From Flavobacterium sp. LHD-85 (GTDB lineage Bacteria; Bacteroidota; Bacteroidia; Flavobacteriales; Flavobacteriaceae), in assembly GCF_030929595.1 (NCBI RefSeq), contig NZ_JAVFVR010000017.1, positions 1-64,000 on the forward strand: a stretch of DNA of 64,000 bases, written 5' to 3'. Positions 42,163-51,042 of this stretch are shown here, piece after piece. A program made the position numbers and the translations under genes. The notes beneath the pieces are model-generated. The model had not been told where the DNA came from. It made no database searches and saw only the letters and a program-made list of their open reading frames with translations. How positions within the stretch are numbered: the first letter of the stretch is position 1; every line of letters starts with the position of its first letter.

Positions 42163-42265
42163 GTTATATCTTATTACGTGAGTATTATTCGTTTTCTTCT
42201 CGTAAAATTAGATTTAAAGAAAAAGAAATAGGTTATAGAATTAGGCGCATTAATTACAAAATTTA

Positions 42266-42273
42266 TAGGTTTG
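42266..42273 (+). promoter_or_regulatory. -7 promoter element TAGGTTTG of the CsaA-like gene
   Basis: A TAnnTTTG match 20 nt before the ATG at 42293. No clear -33 TTG. Confidence 0.45.
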
Positions 42274-42292
42274 TAAATAATACAATTTAAAA

Positions 42293-42628
42293 ATGGATTT
42301 AACCTGGAACGAATTTGAGCGCACTGATATGCGCGTAGGAACTATTATAGAAGTAAATGATTTTCCTGAAGCAAGAAAACCAGCTTATCAACTAACAATT
42401 GATTTTGGTTTAGAAATCGGAATTAGAAAATCATCTGCACAAATTACTAAAAGATATCAGAAAGAAGATTTAGTTAATCGTCAGATTGTGGCAGTTGTAA
42501 ATTTCCCAAGAAAACAAATCGGAAAATTTATGAGTGAATGCCTTGTTTTAGGAGCGGTAGGAGAAGAAGGAGATGTGATTTTATTGGCTCCTGATTTTAA
42601 TATTCCTAATGGACTGAGGATTGGTTGA
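42293..42628 (+). CDS. tRNA-binding protein, CsaA type
   Basis: A 111-residue OB-fold tRNA-binding domain, the same as the C-terminal domain of MetRS/Trbp111: RTDMRVGTIIEVNDFPEARKPAYQLTIDFG, IRKSSAQITKRY and FPRKQIGKFMSECLVLG. CsaA homodimers bind tRNA and were described as having chaperone- or secretion-related activity. It lies upstream of a secreted protein gene. Confidence 0.92.
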   Translation: MDLTWNEFERTDMRVGTIIEVNDFPEARKPAYQLTIDFGLEIGIRKSSAQITKRYQKEDLVNRQIVAVVNFPRKQIGKFMSECLVLGAVGEEGDVILLAPDFNIPNGLRIG

Positions 42629-42641
42629 GTTTTAAATAAAA

Positions 42642-43193
42642 ATGATATTCAAAATGATTAAAAATATATTCTTCCTTGTTTTTAGCTTTTGGCTGACTTT
42701 AAGTTTTTCGCAAAATGAGTATAAAAAAGGAAGCGATGAATTCATTATAGCGCAAATTGCTCTTAAAATTCCTGATGTAAAATCCTTGGTTGAGTCTAAG
42801 ATTATGAATCCTTTTACTAAAGAATTGTATTCTAGGTTTGCAATTGATACTTTTAGAATCGCATATTATTTAGAGCAAAAAAGTTTGTACTCTCTTTTAA
42901 GTTATAAAGAGAGAATAGAGTTAGTTAAAGATGCGACAAAAGAGTATGAAAGTATAATGAATAAGTATTTTGAATTATCAAAGAAAGAGGCTACAGAAAA
43001 TCAGAAAAAAGCTTTAATAATTTCTCAAGAAAATTGGGAAGTCTTTAGGCAAAAAGAATTTACGTGGCTCTCAACTCGCTTAAAAGAGGAAATTTTAGAT
43101 GTTAATTATTACAGGCAGTATTGTAATATTGTAAAAGAAAGAATGTCAACTATGTTTTATTATTATACCGATTTTGTTGAAAATGGAAATTAA
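42642..43193 (+). CDS. Secreted protein, LprI-like (DUF1311-like) C-terminal part
   Basis: A 183-residue product with a signal peptide (KNIFFLVFSFWLTLSFSQ) after a short basic start; the second ATG (42654) is an equally good start. The C-terminal part has NQKKALIISQENWEVFRQKEF and a later YCNIVKERMSTMFYY, the helical pattern of lysozyme-inhibitor LprI-type domains (DUF1311), although the usual cysteine spacing is not complete. Weakly supported; function unknown. Confidence 0.5.
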   Translation: MIFKMIKNIFFLVFSFWLTLSFSQNEYKKGSDEFIIAQIALKIPDVKSLVESKIMNPFTKELYSRFAIDTFRIAYYLEQKSLYSLLSYKERIELVKDATKEYESIMNKYFELSKKEATENQKKALIISQENWEVFRQKEFTWLSTRLKEEILDVNYYRQYCNIVKERMSTMFYYYTDFVENGN

Positions 43194-43234
43194 TGAAAAT
43201 AGCAATTCGAGTAAAAAACTGCCATAAGTTATAA

Positions 43235-43274
43235 CAATGGATTTAAGCAATAAGATTTAGACTTAAATCCATTG
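43235..43274. terminator. 13-bp inverted repeat between convergent genes
   Basis: CAATGGATTTAAG (43235-43247) pairs with CTTAAATCCATTG (43262-43274). Placed between two converging stop codons, it may serve as a bidirectional terminator, but there is no U tract. Confidence 0.4.
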
Positions 43275-43293
43275 AAGTGTTAGAATATGTTGC

Positions 43294-43842
43294 TTATATA
43301 TTAATTTTTTTGATCAATTGCTGAAGTATTAATTGTCCTTCCTCCCAATATTTTAGATTAGAATCAGAGTTAATGTGGCCTTGTTGACCAATATTTACAA
43401 AATCGCTTCCCCATTTTTCGGCGAAGAGTTTTTTTCTTTCAAAAGAAGCATAAGGATCATTTTCGCTCGCTACTACTACCGAAGGAAAAGGTAATTTATA
43501 AAGCGGAATTGGAGAAAAATTTCTTATGCATTCAGGTGTATGCTGAGGTGAATCAACATCAGCAGGAGCGACTAAAAAAGCGCCGATAATATTGGAATTA
43601 TTGTATTTTTCTGCCCAATGCAAAACTAATGAAACAGCCAAACTGTGTGCAACTAAAATAGTTGGTTTATCAAGTTTTAAGATATTCTCGTTTAATCGTT
43701 CAAGCCATTCTCCTAGAATTGGTTCATCCCAATTGTCTTGGACAACGCGAATTGAGTTTTGAAATTTTTGATGCCAAAAGGTTTGCCAGTGTTTCTCTCC
43801 AGAATCTCCAAGTCCTGGTATAATTAATAGTTGTGTCTCCAT
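43294..43842 (-). CDS. RBBP9/YdeN family alpha/beta hydrolase
   Basis: A 182-residue compact serine hydrolase. Marks are the start LLIIPGLGDSGEKHWQTFWHQ, the nucleophile elbow VAHSLAVSLVLHW with Ser near 67, the acid in VVASENDPYASFER and the His in GQQGHINSDSNL. Family members (YdeN, RBBP9) have unclear substrates. Single gene. Confidence 0.88.
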   Translation of the reverse strand: METQLLIIPGLGDSGEKHWQTFWHQKFQNSIRVVQDNWDEPILGEWLERLNENILKLDKPTILVAHSLAVSLVLHWAEKYNNSNIIGAFLVAPADVDSPQHTPECIRNFSPIPLYKLPFPSVVVASENDPYASFERKKLFAEKWGSDFVNIGQQGHINSDSNLKYWEEGQLILQQLIKKINI

Positions 43843-43897
43843 TGCCGTGGAATTTATATTTAGTGATTTATTTTATTTACTCAGCGCAATTAATTTT

Positions 43898-44031
43898 AAC
43901 ACATAGAAATATAGATTTTATAGGCTAAAAAAGGCGTTATGCTTTGTTTAGTAAACATTAGCTATGCGTGAGAAATGTGTTTCTCTATTTACTCTTTGCT
44001 TCTTTTTTTTAAAACTATCTTTCTATGTGTT
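43898..44031. repeat. AACACATAGAAA...TTTCTATGTGTT element
   Basis: Perfect 12-bp inverted ends (43898-43909 and 44020-44031) bound a 134-bp AT-rich segment between two minus-strand hydrolase genes. Only one copy is in the window. No gene inside. Confidence 0.5.
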
Positions 44032-44054
44032 TGATTTTTTAATTTATATTAAAC

Positions 44055-44885
44055 TTATAGTTTTTTATTGCGTTCTTTTAAAATTCGGTTTACTTCATTA
44101 ACTAAAAGCGGAAAACCAGGTTCTGTCATTCCGTGGCCATAACCGTCCAATTCATACAATTTAGTCTGTGTATGTCCAACCAGTTTCATCATTCTGGCCA
44201 TGTACGCGTTTTCTTCATAGCGCCCAAGCATTTCTAGTTCACGATCTCCAGTAATTAATAACATTGGCGGAGCATCGGCACGAACGTGATATAGAGGCGC
44301 AAATTGGTCAATTGTAGGTTGTTTTTCAGGAATCCCGTTTTCTCTTCTAATTTCAAAATGCGTAATGCATTGTCCGCTAAACGGAATAAGCCCCGCAATT
44401 TGGTTGGAATCAATGTTTTCTTTTTGAAGATATTTTTTATCCAAACCAATCATCATTCCTAAATAACCTCCAGCAGAATGTCCAGAAACGAAGATCAAGG
44501 ATTTATCGCCACCATAATTTGCAATGTTGTTGAAAGTCCATGCAACAGCTGCAGCTGCGTCTTCAATAGCTTTCTCAGCTTTTGCTTTTGGCGACAATCT
44601 GTAATTTACTCCAATAATGGCAAAACCTTTGTTTTTTAAAGCTTCTGGGATTTCTTTGTTTCCGCCAGTCAATCCGCCGCCGTGAAACCAAACGATTGTT
44701 GCGAATCCGGTTTTGTTTTTCGGATAGTAAATATCCAAGACACATCTTTCGTTGATATATTTATCAGATTTATTTACAGCTGTATTATAATATTGGATAT
44801 TGTTTTTCGTTTCATACTCTATATTCTGTGCAGAAAGAGAAATTCCAAAGAAGAAGAAACTTAGAAGAATAATTAATTTTTTCAT
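44055..44885 (-). CDS. Secreted esterase/lipase (HSL-like alpha/beta hydrolase)
   Basis: From the ATG at 44885 the 276-residue protein starts with a signal peptide (MKKLIILLSFFFFGISLSAQ), so it is probably periplasmic. It has the HGGG oxyanion motif (WFHGGGLTGG), the nucleophile GHSAGGYLG, the acid in LLITGDRELEM and the His in GYGHGMTEPGF. This is the carboxylesterase type IV arrangement. The open frame begins 21 codons upstream, but the added residues disrupt the signal peptide. Confidence 0.88.
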   Translation of the reverse strand: MKKLIILLSFFFFGISLSAQNIEYETKNNIQYYNTAVNKSDKYINERCVLDIYYPKNKTGFATIVWFHGGGLTGGNKEIPEALKNKGFAIIGVNYRLSPKAKAEKAIEDAAAAVAWTFNNIANYGGDKSLIFVSGHSAGGYLGMMIGLDKKYLQKENIDSNQIAGLIPFSGQCITHFEIRRENGIPEKQPTIDQFAPLYHVRADAPPMLLITGDRELEMLGRYEENAYMARMMKLVGHTQTKLYELDGYGHGMTEPGFPLLVNEVNRILKERNKKL

Positions 44886-45040
44886 AAGAAGTAAAGTGTA
44901 ATTTGTAAAATTATTAGAAGTAAAAAGTGCATGAATCGTACGTCTCACATTTTACAATTCACATCTCGAAACATAAATATATAAAAAAAGTCCAAAATGC
45001 ATAACAAATTGGACTCCTACTTTATGTAGATGATTTTAGA

Positions 45041-45424
45041 TTAAATATCGTCAAAATCAATATCTGTAAAACTAGATCTTTGGCTTTCAGTCTTTTCAGA
45101 GCTGTATTCTTTTTTAAAATCTTTTTGATGTCTTTCAGAAATTACTTCTTCACCTTTATGGTTTAAAACATAAGAAGTCATTTCTTCTAATATTTCGGAG
45201 AAAGCACTAAAATCTTCTTTGTATAAGTAGATTTTGTGTTTTTTGAAGTGAAAAGAACCATCTTCTTCAGTAAATTTTTTGCTTTCTGTAATCGTGATAT
45301 AATAATCATCAGCTTTGGTAGCTCTCACATCAAAGAAATAAGTTCTTCTTCCTGCTCGTAATACTTTAGAAAAAATCTCTTCTTTTTCTAACATGTCATT
45401 TTCTCTCATAATACGTTCTATCAT
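45041..45424 (-). CDS. DUF3276 / PUR-family nucleic-acid-binding protein
   Basis: A 127-residue PurA-like protein of Bacteroidetes: EEIFSKVLRAGRRTYFFDVRATKADDYYITITESKK, then FHFKKHKIYLYKEDFSAFSEILEEM, the beta-beta-beta-alpha PUR repeat that binds single-stranded nucleic acid. The C-terminal tail is acidic and Ser-rich (SSFTDIDFDDI). Start could also be codon 7 (MRENDM). It lies 53 nt after the ABC exporter on the same strand. Confidence 0.9.
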   Translation of the reverse strand: MIERIMRENDMLEKEEIFSKVLRAGRRTYFFDVRATKADDYYITITESKKFTEEDGSFHFKKHKIYLYKEDFSAFSEILEEMTSYVLNHKGEEVISERHQKDFKKEYSSEKTESQRSSFTDIDFDDI

Positions 45425-45477
45425 TTTTGGAATTAATAGTACTCAAAAATCATAAAAAATTATCTATTACGCAACAA

Positions 45478-47256
45478 TTAAAGTAATTCTTTTTCCGAAA
45501 GTTGTTTTAAATATAACGATGCATAATAACCTTCTTGATTTATCAATTGATTATGAGAACCTTGTTGAATTATCTTACCATCTTCGAGTATAATAATTTT
45601 ATCTGCATTCTTGGCAGATGATACTCGATGGCTCACAATTATGGTTGTTTTGTCTTTAGAAATTTCGAACAAATTATTCAAAATCATTTCTTCAGTTTCA
45701 GTATCAACGGCAGATAAACAATCGTCAAAAAGTAAAATTGCTGGGTTTTTAATAATCGCTCTCGCAATAGAAACACGCTGTTTCTGTCCGCCCGAAAGTG
45801 TAATTCCTCTTTCTCCTAAAACGGTGTCATACTGTTTGTTAAAGGCAGTAATGTTGTCGTGAACCACGGCGTTTTTAGCTGCTTCGATCACTTCCTCATC
45901 AGTTGCATTTTGATTTCCGAATTTGATATTGTTTTTAATCGTGTCAGAAAACAAGAAAGCATCCTGAGGCACAATTCCGATATTATTACGAAGATCATTT
46001 AAGTTTAAAGTACTGATTTCATGCTGATCAATTTTAACTTCTCCTTCGGTTACATCATACAGTCTCGAAATCAATGAAAGAATAGTCGATTTCCCTGAGC
46101 CAGTTTTTCCAAGAATTGCCAATGTTTCTCCTTTTTTTACTGTGAAAGAAACATTTTTTAACGCTTCTATATTAGTGTCATCATAAGTAAAAGAAACATT
46201 TTCGAAAGAAATATTTCCTTGAATTTCTGAAGTGTTTTCGTTGTTGTTTTTAATTTCTGGTTCGATTTTCAAGAATTCATTTAGACGTTTTTGAGAAGCT
46301 TCCGCCTCTTGAACCATAGAAGAAACCCATCCTAAAGAAGCAACCGGCCACGTCAGCATGTTTACATATAATATAAACTCAGCAATAGTTCCGATATTTG
46401 GAATACTTCCGTTAATGTACATTACACCTCCAAAATATATTACAACCAAGTTACTGATTCCAATAAGTGCAATCATTAATGGTCCAAATAAAGATTGCAC
46501 TCTTGCCAGACTTAAGCTTTTACGTTTGCTTTCTTCGGCCAAATCAACCATATTATTTTGATGCTGATTTTCTAGAGAATACGCTTTTATAACTCGAATT
46601 CCTGAAAAAATTTCTTGAGTAAAACTCGAAACCTTAGAAAGATATTGCTGGAACGTCGTGCTTCGTTTGTTGATTTCTGAACTTAATTTAAAAATGCAGT
46701 AAGAAAGAATTGGCAACGGTAATATAGTATATAAGGTAAGCAGTGGCGATACATTATACATATATAATATAACGATGGCAAAACGAATAGCTGTATTTAT
46801 AGTATACATTACAGCTGGCCCGACATACATTCGGACTTTTGAAACGTCTTCACTAATACGGTTCATTAAGTCTCCTGTTCGGTTTTGCTTGTAGAAATTT
46901 TGAGAAAGATTCTCGTATTGTCTGAAAACTTCATTTTTTAAATCAAACTCAATATGACGCGACATTACGATTAAAGTCTGGCGCATTAAAAAGGTTAAGA
47001 AGCCGGCAACTATAGTTGTTCCAATGATAAGTAGCACATTATGAATAAGATCCTGACGAAAAGCTGCAATTACTATTTCCGATTTTTGTTCTGCAGCAGA
47101 TAATTTATCAAAGTTTTCAATAGCATTTAAAGACTTGCTAATGAGTTTTGGAGTAAATAGAGAAAATATTTGTGCGATTATGGTGATTAAAATACCGAGT
47201 GAAAAACTGTATTTATATTTAATGAAATATTTGTTTAAATAGCTTAATTCTTTCAT
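45478..47256 (-). CDS. ABC exporter half-transporter (MsbA/lipid or drug type)
   Basis: A 592-residue fused permease-ATPase. The N-terminal ~320 residues have six membrane helices of the type I exporter fold. The ATPase domain has Walker A GKTGSGKST, signature LSGGQKQR, Walker B ILLFDDCLSAVD and the switch His in IIVSHR. It should work as a homodimer exporting lipids, drugs or peptides. The substrate cannot be told. The DUF3276 gene follows on the same strand. Confidence 0.94.
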   Translation of the reverse strand: MKELSYLNKYFIKYKYSFSLGILITIIAQIFSLFTPKLISKSLNAIENFDKLSAAEQKSEIVIAAFRQDLIHNVLLIIGTTIVAGFLTFLMRQTLIVMSRHIEFDLKNEVFRQYENLSQNFYKQNRTGDLMNRISEDVSKVRMYVGPAVMYTINTAIRFAIVILYMYNVSPLLTLYTILPLPILSYCIFKLSSEINKRSTTFQQYLSKVSSFTQEIFSGIRVIKAYSLENQHQNNMVDLAEESKRKSLSLARVQSLFGPLMIALIGISNLVVIYFGGVMYINGSIPNIGTIAEFILYVNMLTWPVASLGWVSSMVQEAEASQKRLNEFLKIEPEIKNNNENTSEIQGNISFENVSFTYDDTNIEALKNVSFTVKKGETLAILGKTGSGKSTILSLISRLYDVTEGEVKIDQHEISTLNLNDLRNNIGIVPQDAFLFSDTIKNNIKFGNQNATDEEVIEAAKNAVVHDNITAFNKQYDTVLGERGITLSGGQKQRVSIARAIIKNPAILLFDDCLSAVDTETEEMILNNLFEISKDKTTIIVSHRVSSAKNADKIIILEDGKIIQQGSHNQLINQEGYYASLYLKQLSEKELL

Positions 47257-47402
47257 TTTTTTAAGAAATATGATATTGAATTGTTTTGGATTTAAGAATT
47301 ATTGTTAAATAAAATTATAATAATTTGCGATTTAATCAAAACAATTATATTGTAATATTGTTATTTTAAGGATAAAAAATTAGCACATGTGTATTTTTTA
47401 AT

Positions 47403-47410
47403 TATGTTTG
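47403..47410 (+). promoter_or_regulatory. -7 promoter element TATGTTTG of the dehydrogenase gene
   Basis: A TAnnTTTG match about 50 nt before the ATG at 47461. No convincing -33 TTG. Confidence 0.45.
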
Positions 47411-47460
47411 AGATGTCTTTTTGACAAATTCATAATTTTAACCTAATTAATACTAGCGCT

Positions 47461-48567
47461 ATGGATGCAACTTTCGCAACTGGAAAGGAACTTCAAAAAA
47501 TGGATCCTGTTTTTGGTCAATTATCTTTTGACGATCACGAACAAATTGTATTTTGCAATGACAAAGATACAGGTTTAAAAGCAATTATTGGTATTCATAA
47601 TTCGGTTATGGGGCCAGCTTTGGGAGGAACCAGAATGTGGAATTATAACACAGAATGGGAAGCTTTAAACGATGTTTTACGCCTTTCGAGAGGTATGACG
47701 TTTAAATCTGCCATTACTGGACTTAATATTGGTGGAGGTAAAGCTGTAATTATCGGCGATGCTAAAACTCAAAAAACTCCTGAATTAATGCGTAAGTTTG
47801 GTGAATTCGTTCACTCACTTAGCGGAAGATATATTACTGCAGAAGATGTCGGAATGGAAACTAAAGACATGGATACGGTAAGAGACGTAACACCTTATGT
47901 TACGGGTATTTCTGAAGAAAGAGGTGGTTCTGGAAATCCTTCTCCAATTACTGCTTACGGAGTTTATTTAGGTATGAAAGCGGCAGCTAAAAGTCAGTTT
48001 GGTACTGATGTTTTAGACGGTAAAAAAGTTTTAGTGCAGGGAATTGGACACGTAGGTGAAACTTTGGTTGAATATTTAACTAAAGAAGGAGCGCAGGTAA
48101 CTATTTCTGATATCAACGAAGAAAAATTATTCCAAGTTGCTTCAAAATACAATGCAACAATTTATACTGGTGAAGATTTATATACTGCAGATGTTGATAT
48201 CTATGCACCGTGTGCTATGGGAGCAACAATCAACGATAATACAGTAGATAAAATTAAAGCTAAAGTTATTGCTGGTGCAGCAAACAATCAATTGGCTGAT
48301 GAGAATGTTCACGGAGCAAGATTGCAAGAAAGAGGTATTTTATACGCTCCAGATTTCTTGATCAACGCTGGTGGAATTATCAATGTTTATGCTGAGTTAG
48401 CAAACTACGGTAAAGCTGAAATCATGAGTAAAACAGAAAATATCTATAACACAACTTTAGAAATTATAGATTTCGCTGCTAAAAATAATATTACAACTCA
48501 TAAAGCGGCGCTTACAATTGCTCAAAACCGTATCGATCAAAGAAGAATCGAGAACGCTAAGAAGTAA
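47461..48567 (+). CDS. Leucine/valine-type dehydrogenase (Glu/Leu/Phe/Val family)
   Basis: NAD-linked oxidative deaminase of branched-chain amino acids. The 368-residue chain fits leucine dehydrogenase. Substrate-side residues are in place: GPALGGTRMW, K82 (MTFKSA) and the catalytic Lys94 (NIGGGKAVIIGD). The Rossmann loop is GIGHVGETL near 195. The substrate preference (Leu versus Val or Ile) is not certain. Monocistronic, ended by a hairpin terminator. Confidence 0.93.
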   Translation: MDATFATGKELQKMDPVFGQLSFDDHEQIVFCNDKDTGLKAIIGIHNSVMGPALGGTRMWNYNTEWEALNDVLRLSRGMTFKSAITGLNIGGGKAVIIGDAKTQKTPELMRKFGEFVHSLSGRYITAEDVGMETKDMDTVRDVTPYVTGISEERGGSGNPSPITAYGVYLGMKAAAKSQFGTDVLDGKKVLVQGIGHVGETLVEYLTKEGAQVTISDINEEKLFQVASKYNATIYTGEDLYTADVDIYAPCAMGATINDNTVDKIKAKVIAGAANNQLADENVHGARLQERGILYAPDFLINAGGIINVYAELANYGKAEIMSKTENIYNTTLEIIDFAAKNNITTHKAALTIAQNRIDQRRIENAKK

Positions 48568-48590
48568 TTTTTTGAGTTTACAGTCTCAGT

Positions 48591-48626
48591 CTCAGTTTTC
48601 AGATCTACTGGAAACTGAGATTTTTT
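48591..48626 (+). terminator. Terminator of the dehydrogenase gene
   Basis: The 12-bp stem CTCAGTTTTCAG (48591-48602) with CTGGAAACTGAG (48608-48619), including one G-T pair, is followed by TTTTTT. Confidence 0.8.
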
Positions 48627-48653
48627 GTTTTCGCTTAATACTGAAAACTGTGA

Positions 48654-48668
48654 CTGCGACTGAAAACT
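48654..48668 (+). repeat. Dispersed 15-mer CTGCGACTGAAAACT, copy 2
   Basis: Identical to 32953-32967. CTGAAAACTG also occurs at 48641-48650, so the area is a short cluster of the same family. Confidence 0.55.
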
Positions 48669-48735
48669 AAATAAAAATGATGCCTAAAACTGCGACTTTT
48701 TTACGATTTAATTTTAAAATACGCCTATAAAGTTA

Positions 48736-48743
48736 TACTTTTG
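48736..48743 (+). promoter_or_regulatory. nusB -7 promoter element TACTTTTG
   Basis: A TAnnTTTG match 28 nt before the nusB GTG codon. It supports initiation close to that codon, since no in-frame ATG lies between. Confidence 0.5.
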
Positions 48744-48771
48744 CAGACTAATTTTTAAATGTTCTTACAAG

Positions 48772-49716
48772 GTGGTAAATAGAAGACACATACGCGTTAA
48801 AGTAATGCAATCCATTTATGCAATGCACCAAAGCGGTTCTGATAACATGGAAAAAGAAGAGAAATTTCTTTTCTACAGCATTGATAATATTCAGGACTTA
48901 TATCTTATAATGCTTTCTTCATTGATAGAAATTTGCAAAAAAGAAGCTGTCTATTTGCATCTATCAAGTAAAAAACACCTTGCTACTGCAGCAGAACGTA
49001 ATCCGAACGAAAAGTTCATCAAAAACAAAATCTTCCAGCTTTTAGCAGAAAGTAATTCTCTTAGCATCGCTTTAGAAAATCGTAAGATCAATAACTGGTC
49101 TTTAAACGACGATTATATTATTTTGCTTTTAAATGATGTTAAAGCAAGCGATATCTACAAAAAATACATGAGCAATAACGTCAATACGTTTGAAGAAGAC
49201 AGACAATTTATTATTGATTTGTTTGAAAATGTTATTGTTCCAAACGAAAAATTATATGAGTATTTAGAGGATGATAAATTAACTTGGGTTGATGATATTC
49301 CGGTTGTAAATACACATATCGTTAAACAATTGAAAGCAATCAAAACAGAAGATCCAGACGATTTTAGAGTGCCAAAATTGTATAAAGATGTTGAAGATAA
49401 AGATTTTGCTAAAGATTTGTTTAGAAGAACAGTTTTAAATGAAACTGCTTTTGCAAAAGAATACGAAGACAAAACTCCAAATTGGGACAGTGATCGTATT
49501 GCCGAAATTGATACGATTATCTTAAAGATGGCTATTTGCGAGTTTATTAAATTCCCTTCAATTCCTGTAAAAGTAACTCTTAATGAATATTTAGAAATTG
49601 CAAAAGAGTATTCTACACCAAAAAGTAGTATTTTTATCAACGGAATTTTAGATAATTTGGTTAAGGAGCTGACTGCCAATAAAAAGATGGTAAAAGTAGG
49701 AAGAGGGTTAATGTAA
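48772..49716 (+). CDS. nusB: Transcription antitermination factor NusB
   Basis: A 314-residue NusB with the domain at the C-terminus (about 170-300: WDSDRIAEIDTIILKMAICEFIKFPSIPVKVTLNEYLEIAKEYSTPKSSIFINGILD). Bacteroidetes NusB are about twice the E. coli length, with an N-terminal extension that itself begins NRRHIRVKVMQSIYAMHQS. It binds boxA RNA with NusE in rRNA antitermination. The start is GTG at 48772; the first in-frame ATG would remove the conserved NRRHIRVK. yajC follows after a repeat-bearing gap. Confidence 0.95.
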   Translation: MVNRRHIRVKVMQSIYAMHQSGSDNMEKEEKFLFYSIDNIQDLYLIMLSSLIEICKKEAVYLHLSSKKHLATAAERNPNEKFIKNKIFQLLAESNSLSIALENRKINNWSLNDDYIILLLNDVKASDIYKKYMSNNVNTFEEDRQFIIDLFENVIVPNEKLYEYLEDDKLTWVDDIPVVNTHIVKQLKAIKTEDPDDFRVPKLYKDVEDKDFAKDLFRRTVLNETAFAKEYEDKTPNWDSDRIAEIDTIILKMAICEFIKFPSIPVKVTLNEYLEIAKEYSTPKSSIFINGILDNLVKELTANKKMVKVGRGLM

Positions 49717-49760
49717 AATTTTGAAATAATCAATTTTAAAATTCCAACTGCTTTGTCTCT

Positions 49761-49776
49761 CTGAGCAAAGTCGAAG
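49761..49776 (-). repeat. Dispersed 16-bp repeat, copy 3 (one mismatch)
   Basis: On the minus strand this reads CTTCGACTTTGCTCAG, differing at one base from the copies at 152 and 3786. It lies in the 106-nt nusB-yajC gap. Confidence 0.7.
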
Positions 49777-49822
49777 AATTAAAAAAGTATATTAAATATA
49801 AATCAAAAACTAAATTTAAATT

Positions 49823-50098
49823 ATGGGACAATTAACTCAATTTGCGCCATTTCTTTTAATGTTCGTGGTAATCTATTTCTTCATGATCAGACCACAGCAA
49901 AAAAGAGCTAAAAACGAAAAAGAATTTGAAAGCAACCTGAAAGTAGGTGATAAAATAGTTACAAAAAGTGGTTTCCACGGTAAAATCGCTGAATTAGCAG
50001 AAACTACTGTTGTAATCGAAACGATGTCTGGAAAATTAAAATTAGAGCGTTCTGCGATCTCTTTAGAATTGAGCGCTGCTTTGAATAAGAAAGCTTAA
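49823..50098 (+). CDS. yajC: Preprotein translocase accessory subunit YajC
   Basis: A 91-residue single-pass membrane protein (hydrophobic 6-24: QFAPFLLMFVVIYFFMIRPQQKR) with the conserved cytoplasmic domain LKVGDKIVTKSGFHGKIAELAETTVVIE. It associates with SecDF near the SecYEG channel. Downstream of nusB as in relatives, ended by a good terminator. Confidence 0.96.
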   Translation: MGQLTQFAPFLLMFVVIYFFMIRPQQKRAKNEKEFESNLKVGDKIVTKSGFHGKIAELAETTVVIETMSGKLKLERSAISLELSAALNKKA

Positions 50099-50130
50099 TT
50101 TTTATTCTAAAAATAAATTTCAAAATGTAA

Positions 50131-50168
50131 AATCCCAAATTCCAAAAGGAGTTTGGGATTTTTTTTTG
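50131..50168 (+). terminator. yajC terminator
   Basis: AATCCCAAATTCC (50131-50143) pairs, with one mismatch, with GGAGTTTGGGATT (50148-50160), followed by a long T run. Confidence 0.85.
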
Positions 50169-50191
50169 TTTTTAACTGAATACAGCAGTCT

Positions 50192-50240
50192 TGTCATTTC
50201 GAACGAAGAGAGAAATCTTCGCAAGTAGCTCCGCAAAGAC
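50192..50240 (+). repeat. TGTCATTTCGAAC... flavobacterial intergenic repeat
   Basis: The segment has the words TGTCATTTCGAACGAAG, GAGAAATCTTCGC and CTCCGCAAAGAC in order, a repeat type I recognise from other flavobacterial genomes. One copy here, adjacent to the GC hairpin pair. Confidence 0.5.
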
Positions 50241-50261
50241 TTTAATTCATTGTATGAAAAT

Positions 50262-50341
50262 ATAGGCCGTGGTTTCAACCACGGGAATACGGATTGTGAT
50301 TGTGATAATGATTGTGCCCCGTGGTTGAAACCACGGGCTAT
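50262..50341. repeat. ATAGCCCGTGG hairpin pair, locus 3
   Basis: ATAGGCCGTGGTTTCAACC starts at 50262, and the facing copy ends in GAAACCACGGGCTAT at 50341, the same arrangement as at 2012-2095 and 13181-13267. It sits between convergent yajC and the YdeI-like gene. Confidence 0.75.
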
Positions 50342-50368
50342 GTTTGCCAGATGATATTTTTCTATTAT

Positions 50369-50411
50369 AAAAAAAAAACCTTTGTCAAAGTTTTAAACTT
50401 TGACAAAGGTT
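50369..50411 (-). terminator. Terminator of the YdeI-like gene
   Basis: A 17-bp perfect stem, AACCTTTGTCAAAGTTT (50377-50393) with its complement at 50395-50411. On the minus strand a U run follows (A tract 50369-50378). Confidence 0.8.
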
Positions 50412-50455
50412 CTCGTATAGCTTTGGAATTTGGATTTTAAATATTGGAATTTAAA

Positions 50456-51034
50456 CTATCTGTATTTGTCATTCAATCCAACATTTGTCAAAATCATTGG
50501 AATCACTTTTTCGATTCTCGAAAGTTTGGTTTTTTCCTGTTTTGCTGTTTCAATATATTCTAAAAACTCATATTGTTTGTAAGGAGCAAATTTTTCAAAA
50601 GCTTCTTTTAAAGCTGGATTTTTCGCCATTTCTTCATTTAAAAGTTCAGAAATAATTGCTTCTTTTTTTGCAGGTTTTATGACTTTTCCTTGTTTTTCGT
50701 TTTCAATGGCTTCGTGAATATATTCTAAAATATCCTTCTCGTTTATTTCTTCTTTTGATTTAAAGCGCCATTGACGTAACGACTTTGTTACTTCTTCCTG
50801 AGCGTTTATAAGTTTCTTCTTTTCATCTTTCAGAAAAACGCCATTATAAAACCAAATGGTGAAATAATCTTTAAAACCGCCTAGGCCAACAATGTTTTTT
50901 TTATTGAAAACATAAACAGGTGCTCCCCATTTTACAGTTTCAATTAGTTCAGTTTTATCAATAATTGATTTGAGGATAAGAATTTCTTCTTCCCACTGAT
51001 TCATTTTGTCCCAAACGTTTTTTTTCTCAGACAT
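50456..51034 (-). CDS. YdeI-like DUF1801/OmdA domain protein
   Basis: A 192-residue protein with an N-terminal DUF1801-like fold (ETVKWGAPVYVFNKKNIVGLGGFKDYFTIWFYNG, about 33-68) and a C-terminal OmdA-type region (NPALKEAFEKFAPYKQYEFLEYIETAKQEKTKLSRIEKVIPMI). The function of the family is not established. It lies 8 nt downstream of pepT and is probably cotranscribed with it. Confidence 0.88.
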   Translation of the reverse strand: MSEKKNVWDKMNQWEEEILILKSIIDKTELIETVKWGAPVYVFNKKNIVGLGGFKDYFTIWFYNGVFLKDEKKKLINAQEEVTKSLRQWRFKSKEEINEKDILEYIHEAIENEKQGKVIKPAKKEAIISELLNEEMAKNPALKEAFEKFAPYKQYEFLEYIETAKQEKTKLSRIEKVIPMILTNVGLNDKYR

Positions 51035-51042
51035 TCCTTTGA

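Noticed and set aside
49155..49733. 192-codon frame opposite nusB
   Set aside because: Antisense shadow of a conserved gene; the hydrophobic, Ser-rich composition is what the complement of nusB produces.
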